Below are positions 60,254-64,000 of a stretch of DNA of 64,000 bases, in pieces. Source of the stretch: CAVWTN01 sp963757945 (GTDB lineage: Bacteria > Vulcanimicrobiota > Vulcanimicrobiia > Vulcanimicrobiales > Vulcanimicrobiaceae); NCBI GenBank assembly GCA_963757945.1, contig CAVWTN010000002.1, positions 2,170,001 to 2,234,000 of the forward strand. The letters are read 5' to 3'. The notes beneath the pieces are model-generated. The model was not told where the DNA came from, ran no database searches, and worked only from the letters and a program-made list of their open reading frames with translations. Position numbers and translations under genes: made by a program. Numbering within the stretch: the first letter of the stretch is position 1; each line of letters starts with the position of its first letter.

Positions 60254-61090
60254 TCAGATCGCGAGTGCGGGGGCCGGGATGTTCGCGGGGCGCACGTAGT
60301 CGGCGCCGAGCAGGCCGAAGAGCTCGCGTTCGGGGATCGGCGTCGGGAGCGTCAGCGGCACGCCGGCGAGCATGCGGTGCGCGAGTTCGACCCAGGGCGC
60401 GCCGAGGTCGCCGCTGGGATCCTGTTCGAAGACCGTTTGCGCGGTCAGACGCGATTTGCGCACGCCGTCGTTTTCCGGGATGCACGTCAGGCAGACGGTC
60501 CCGATGCGTTCCGCGAACGGGCCGACGAGTTCCGCGTCGCTCGCGCGGTTCGCGACGATCCCGGCGAGCATCCCGCCGCCCGTCTTCTGCTTGATCGTGA
60601 TCGCGGTCGCGATGCGGTTCGCGGCGAAGATCGAGTCGAAATCGTTCGTGGCGACGATGATCACCTGCTCGGAGTGCTGCAACGGCGCGGAGAACCCGCC
60701 GCACACGACGTCGCCGAGGACGTCGAAGACCATCACTTCGTAATCTTTGTAGACGCCGAACTTTTCCAGCAGTTTGACCGTCTCACCGACGACGTAGCCG
60801 CCGCAGCCGGCGCCTGCGGGCGGGCCGCCCGCCTCGACGCAATCGACGCCGAACTTCCCGTTGAAGATGATCTCCTCGCGCTCGATCTCGTCGGTCTTGA
60901 ACTTATAGGACGAGAGAACTTCCACGACGGTCGGGATCAGGTACCCGGTCAGCGTGAACGTCGAATCGTGTTTGGGGTCGCAGCCCACTTGGATCGTCTT
61001 CTTGCCGAGCCGCCCGAATGCGGCGGATAGATTCGACGAAAACGTGCTCTTGCCGATTCCACCCTTGCCGTAGACCGCGATCTTGAGCAT
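60254..61090 (-). CDS. bchL: Light-independent protochlorophyllide reductase iron-sulfur ATP-binding protein
   Basis: A 278-residue NifH-like protein that passes electrons to BchNB with ATP hydrolysis. The P-loop GKGGIGKS is at residues 8-15, GCDPKHDSTF at 36-45, and the cluster cysteines are C96 (AGAGCGGYVV) and C130 (LGDVVCGGFS), spaced 34 residues apart. YKDYEVMVFDVLGDVV separates it from NifH and BchX. The gene is about 48 kb from bchN and bchB, unlike the common bchLNB-type clusters, and is followed by a methionine sulfoxide reductase gene. Confidence 0.97.
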   Translation of the reverse strand: MLKIAVYGKGGIGKSTFSSNLSAAFGRLGKKTIQVGCDPKHDSTFTLTGYLIPTVVEVLSSYKFKTDEIEREEIIFNGKFGVDCVEAGGPPAGAGCGGYVVGETVKLLEKFGVYKDYEVMVFDVLGDVVCGGFSAPLQHSEQVIIVATNDFDSIFAANRIATAITIKQKTGGGMLAGIVANRASDAELVGPFAERIGTVCLTCIPENDGVRKSRLTAQTVFEQDPSGDLGAPWVELAHRMLAGVPLTLPTPIPERELFGLLGADYVRPANIPAPALAI

Positions 61091-61222
61091 GCAGCACTCC
61101 CCCGGGCCGGGCCCGTCAGCCTGTTCCCAAGGCTACCCGGTCCCACCCGCGACCACGGTGATGACTATCACGCGCCTTCCCGTGGAAGTATCTGCGGAGA
61201 AGGCCCGGAATGGAGCCGCAGG

Positions 61223-61837
61223 ATGATCGTGACCATCGCGCGCCAATACGGCAGCGCCGCGCTTGCGGTGGGGCGCCTCGTAGCCGATCAGCTCGAAGCG
61301 GCGCTCGTCCACGACGATTTGCCGGCCGTCGTCGCAACGCGCTTGGGGATCTCGCGGGAGGCGGCGGAGGCCGTGGGTTCCGGCCCCCCGCGGTTCGCGG
61401 AGCGCTTGCTGCGGGGCCTCGCGGCCTCGACCCCGGAGGCTTCGCATGCGTGTCCCCCGCCCGACGAAATCGACGACGCCTACGTCCGCGAGATCGAACG
61501 CGCCGTGCGGGAGCGGGCCGCCGCGGGGGCCTGCGTGATCCTGGGGCGGGCGGCAGGCTCGATCCTAGCCGGGCGGCCCGATCTCGTCACGGTGTACCTT
61601 CACGCGCCGCTGGCGTGGAGGATCGCGCGCGTGATGGATTCGCTCGGCTGCGGCGAACGTGAGGCGCGGCGCGAGATCGAGCGCGTGGATGCCGCCCGCG
61701 CCGCCTACACGCGCGAGCGCTACGGCATCGCCTGGCGCGACGCGGCGCAGTATACGCTTGCGGCCGACGTCGCGGCCTGCGGCATCGAGGGAACGGCCGA
61801 TCTGATCGTTCGGGCGGCGCGAGCATTGGCGCGTTGA
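61223..61837 (+). CDS. Cytidylate kinase-like family protein
   Basis: A 204-residue P-loop NTPase of the cytidylate-kinase-like (AAA_26-type) family: IVTIARQYGSAALAVGRLVA at the N-terminus, CVILGRAAGSILAGRPDLVT, VYLHAPLAWRIARVMDSLG and YTRERYGIAWRDAAQYTL. The P-loop is atypical (ARQYGSAALAVG rather than GPAGSGKS), as in this family generally, so the phosphate acceptor is unknown. It overlaps the following MFS gene by four bases (TTGA). Confidence 0.85.
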   Translation: MIVTIARQYGSAALAVGRLVADQLEAALVHDDLPAVVATRLGISREAAEAVGSGPPRFAERLLRGLAASTPEASHACPPPDEIDDAYVREIERAVRERAAAGACVILGRAAGSILAGRPDLVTVYLHAPLAWRIARVMDSLGCGEREARREIERVDAARAAYTRERYGIAWRDAAQYTLAADVAACGIEGTADLIVRAARALAR

Positions 61838-63093
61838 TCCAGCGCCGCGCGCCGGCGGGGACGGAGCCGCGCGTCGCCAAGCGTGCGGGGCTCTGGGCGC
61901 CGTTCCACTATCGCGATTTCCGGCTCTTGTGGTCCGGGCTGCTGATCTCGAACGTCGGCACGTGGATGCAGTTCACGACGCTCGGGTACGTCGTCGTGCA
62001 CCTCGCGCCGACGCCGGCGAGGGCGTCGCTCTATGCGGGGCTGCTCGGCCTCTCGGTCGCAGTGCCGGTTCTGCTGCTCTCGCCGCTGGCGGGTGCGGTG
62101 GCGGACCGCGTCCCGCGGCGGCACATTCTGCTCGTGACGAACTCCGCGCTCATCGTCGTGGCGCTCGCGCTCGCGTTGCTCTCGACGTTCGACCGGCTCA
62201 CGCTGCCGCTGATCTTGGGGCTCTCCTCCCTGCGTGCGGCGGCCGCCTCGTTCGATTCCCCCGCCCGGCAGAGCTGGGTCTCGCTGATCGTGCCGCGGGA
62301 GAGCCTGGGCAGCGCGATCGGGTTGAACTCGATCGCCTTCAATGCGCCGAGCGTCATCGGGCCGCCGATCGCGGGCCTGCTGATCATCCTGACCGGCGTC
62401 AGCGCCGCGTTCTACGTCAACGCGATCTCGACGTTCGCCGTCATCGCCGCGGTCCTCGCGATGCGGCCCGTCCCGGCCTCGACTTTGACGCGAGAGCCCG
62501 TGCTTCGTTCGATCGTCGCGGGCGTACAGTTTCTCGCCGCGCATCCGGTGCTGCATTCGGTCGTGCTCGTGCTGCTCGCGACCTCGCTGCTCGTGCGGCC
62601 GTACGCGCAGATGCTGCCCGCGTACGCCGCGCACGTGGTGCACGTGGACGCGCACGGGCTCGGCCTGCTGCTTGCGGCGAGCGGCGGGGGCGCGATCGTG
62701 GGCTCGTTCGTGACGGCGATCGTCGGCGCACGCAAGCGAGCCTGGGTCTGGTTCACGAGCGCGGTAGCGATGTCGCTGTGTGCGATCGCGCTCGGCGCAA
62801 CCCACACGTTCGTGATTGCGGTTCTCATCCTCATCGTGATGGGGATGTCGGTCCTGAGCTTCGCGGGCAGCTCGAACGTGCTACTGCAAACGCTCGCACC
62901 GGAAGACATGCGGGGCCGGGCGCTCTCGGTCTTTTCGATGGTGATCCTCGGTTTGGTTCCGACGGGCTCGCTCGTACTGGGAACGCTCGGGTCGATGTTC
63001 GGGTTGCCGGCCGCGACGCTCGGCGGGGGGCTCGTGTCGCTGGCGATCGTGCTGTTCGCATTCGGGCGGAACCGCGCATTGCGTTCGGTCTAG
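61834..63093 (+). CDS. MFS transporter, MFS_3 (enterobactin exporter-like) family
   Basis: A 419-residue exporter starting at TTG 61834, coupled to the preceding gene. ALWAPFHYRDFRLLWSGLLI-like sequence (GLWAPFHYRDFRLLW) and SNVGTWMQFTTLGYVVVHLA are the family opening; the loop 2-3 motif is PLAGAVADRVPRRHIL. Twelve helices are predicted. Relatives export siderophores or other small molecules. The substrate here is not known; no siderophore biosynthesis genes are nearby. Confidence 0.9.
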   Translation: MIQRRAPAGTEPRVAKRAGLWAPFHYRDFRLLWSGLLISNVGTWMQFTTLGYVVVHLAPTPARASLYAGLLGLSVAVPVLLLSPLAGAVADRVPRRHILLVTNSALIVVALALALLSTFDRLTLPLILGLSSLRAAAASFDSPARQSWVSLIVPRESLGSAIGLNSIAFNAPSVIGPPIAGLLIILTGVSAAFYVNAISTFAVIAAVLAMRPVPASTLTREPVLRSIVAGVQFLAAHPVLHSVVLVLLATSLLVRPYAQMLPAYAAHVVHVDAHGLGLLLAASGGGAIVGSFVTAIVGARKRAWVWFTSAVAMSLCAIALGATHTFVIAVLILIVMGMSVLSFAGSSNVLLQTLAPEDMRGRALSVFSMVILGLVPTGSLVLGTLGSMFGLPAATLGGGLVSLAIVLFAFGRNRALRSV

Positions 63094-63096
63094 CGG

Positions 63097-64000
63097 ATGA
63101 ATCGCGAGACGATCGTCTTCTGGCTGTTGCTCGCAACGGCCGTGCTGGCCGTCGTCGCGAAGCGCCTGCGCCTGCCGTACCCGATCGCGTTCTTGATCGG
63201 CGGCGCGATCCTGGCGCTCGTCCCGGGCTTGCCGAAGGTCTCGCTCGACGCGAACCTCGTGTTCTTGATCTTCCTGCCGCCGCTCTTGTTCGGCAACGCC
63301 TGGACGACGGATTGGCGCGAGTTCAAGGCCAACATCGGGCCGATCAGCATGCTTGCGACCGGTTGCGTGCTGTTCACGACGGCCGCCGTCGCGTACGTCG
63401 CGCATTTTTGGATCGGCCTTCCGATCGCCGCCGCGTTCGTGCTCGGCGCGATCGTTTCGCCGCCCGATGCGGTCGCCACCGAAGCGGTTGCGGAAGATCT
63501 CTCGCTGCCGCGGCAGATTATGACGATCCTCAGCGGCGAAAGCCTCATCAACGACGCCTCCGCACTCGTCATCTACGGTTTCGCGATCGCGGCGGTCGTC
63601 ACGGGAGCATTTTCGTTCGGGGCGGCGATCGCGCAGTTCTTCTACGTGAGCATCGTCGGGATCGGGTTTGGGCTCATCGTCGGGCTCGCGTTCGTGGCGG
63701 CCCAGGAGTTTCTCAACCGTAAGGGCCTCGCCGACGAATTGATCGACACGACGCTGACGCTGATCGCGCCGTTCGTGAGCTATCTGCCCGCCCAGGCGGT
63801 CCACGCGTCGGGCGTGCTCGCGACCGTAGCCGCGGGATTCTACATCAGCCGCCGCGCGCCGGTCATTCTGAGTTCCGATTCGCGCATCGCCGCAGCCAGC
63901 GTTTGGAACCTGCTGTTCTTCGTGCTCAACGGCGCGGTCTTCATCTTGATCGGGCTCGAGTTGCGCGACATCTTGGCGCGCTTGACGGCCTATCCGCTGC
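63097..64000 (+). CDS. Na+/H+ antiporter, CPA1 (NhaP/Nhe-type), truncated by the window end
   Basis: About 301 residues are visible before the window ends. KRLRLPYPIAFLIGGAILAL, LIFLPPLLFGNAWTTDWREF, GAIVSPPDAVATEAVAEDLS (with the ion-binding PPD) and IMTILSGESLINDASALVIY are the canonical CPA1 motifs. It starts three bases after the MFS stop and so probably belongs to the same transcription unit. It should exchange Na+ (or K+) for H+ across the inner membrane. Confidence 0.94.
   Translation, partial: MNRETIVFWLLLATAVLAVVAKRLRLPYPIAFLIGGAILALVPGLPKVSLDANLVFLIFLPPLLFGNAWTTDWREFKANIGPISMLATGCVLFTTAAVAYVAHFWIGLPIAAAFVLGAIVSPPDAVATEAVAEDLSLPRQIMTILSGESLINDASALVIYGFAIAAVVTGAFSFGAAIAQFFYVSIVGIGFGLIVGLAFVAAQEFLNRKGLADELIDTTLTLIAPFVSYLPAQAVHASGVLATVAAGFYISRRAPVILSSDSRIAAASVWNLLFFVLNGAVFILIGLELRDILARLTAYPL

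Noticed and set aside
60195..60704. N-terminal extension of the fRMsr frame into bchL
   Set aside because: The extension is antisense-like shadow sequence within bchL; the family start is at 60194.
1..64000. tRNA, rRNA or riboswitch genes
   Set aside because: I looked for T-loop-like words and conserved rRNA or riboswitch motifs and found none convincing; a covariance-model search would be needed to exclude them.

Overview
The window is a high-GC, densely packed bacterial chromosome segment. It carries part of a bacteriochlorophyll a pathway: the tail of bchC, then bchX, bchP, bchG, bchB, bchN and bchL. The organism is therefore very probably an anoxygenic phototroph. The split bch layout, high GC and abundance of secreted FecR/HAF/TPR proteins are most reminiscent to me of Candidatus Eremiobacterota (WPS-2, the Vulcanimicrobium group). 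That placement is inference; a phototrophic member of another phylum is not excluded. I see no rRNA, tRNA, CRISPR array, prophage or intact insertion sequence.

Layout. 1-6.4 kb (+): bchC end and bchX, a MerR regulator overlapping a DHA2-type drug exporter and a universal stress protein, then a tight run of hemL, pterin dehydratase and an MDR reductase. 6.4-12.7 kb (-): the operon bchN-bchB-bchG-bchP followed by a NYN-domain protein; a nested palindrome sits between bchN and bchB. 12.9-17.3 kb: a small protein, a GIY-YIG/cyclophilin reading frame, Dps, a class A beta-lactamase-like protein, an amidase and a zinc alcohol dehydrogenase. 17.3-26.8 kb: a zone rich in broken genes (EAL fragment, Fpg fragment, frameshifted HAF protein, frameshifted protoporphyrinogen-oxidase-like gene) interleaved with intact genes including phosphoketolase; acetate kinase follows at 26.8-27.9 kb, and together these can turn sugar phosphates into acetyl phosphate and then acetate and ATP.

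27.9-34.3 kb: two large secreted FecR-domain paralogues flanking a TPR protein. Both paralogues appear to start at an ATT codon, the most unusual feature seen here. 34.4-40.7 kb: an SRPBCC protein, an ABC-2 permease, a lipoprotein, a peptidase E-like enzyme, and a stress and iron group (bacterioferritin-like protein, LEA-like helix, STAS protein, GlsB-type membrane protein, low-affinity iron permease family protein, hemerythrin). 40.7-48 kb: a LivK-type binding protein with a decayed second copy, a pentapeptide-repeat protein, a VOC protein, a nitroreductase and a peptide ABC importer module without ATPases. 48-56.5 kb: tandem secreted aspartic proteases, a large lipoprotein, pirin, an ABC-2 permease with its ATPase, and a VOC protein. 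56.8-64 kb: an SRPBCC-like protein, hexapeptide transferase, DUF190, a Kef-type antiporter, methionine-R-sulfoxide reductase next to bchL, a cytidylate-kinase-like protein, an MFS exporter and a truncated Na+/H+ antiporter.

How the parts fit. HemL supplies 5-aminolevulinate. BchL with BchNB forms the dark-operative protochlorophyllide reductase. BchX is the iron protein of chlorophyllide reductase; its BchYZ partners are not in this window. BchC, BchG and BchP finish the pigment. Much of the remainder serves oxygen and iron stress, envelope functions and efflux, which suits an aerobic or microaerobic phototroph.
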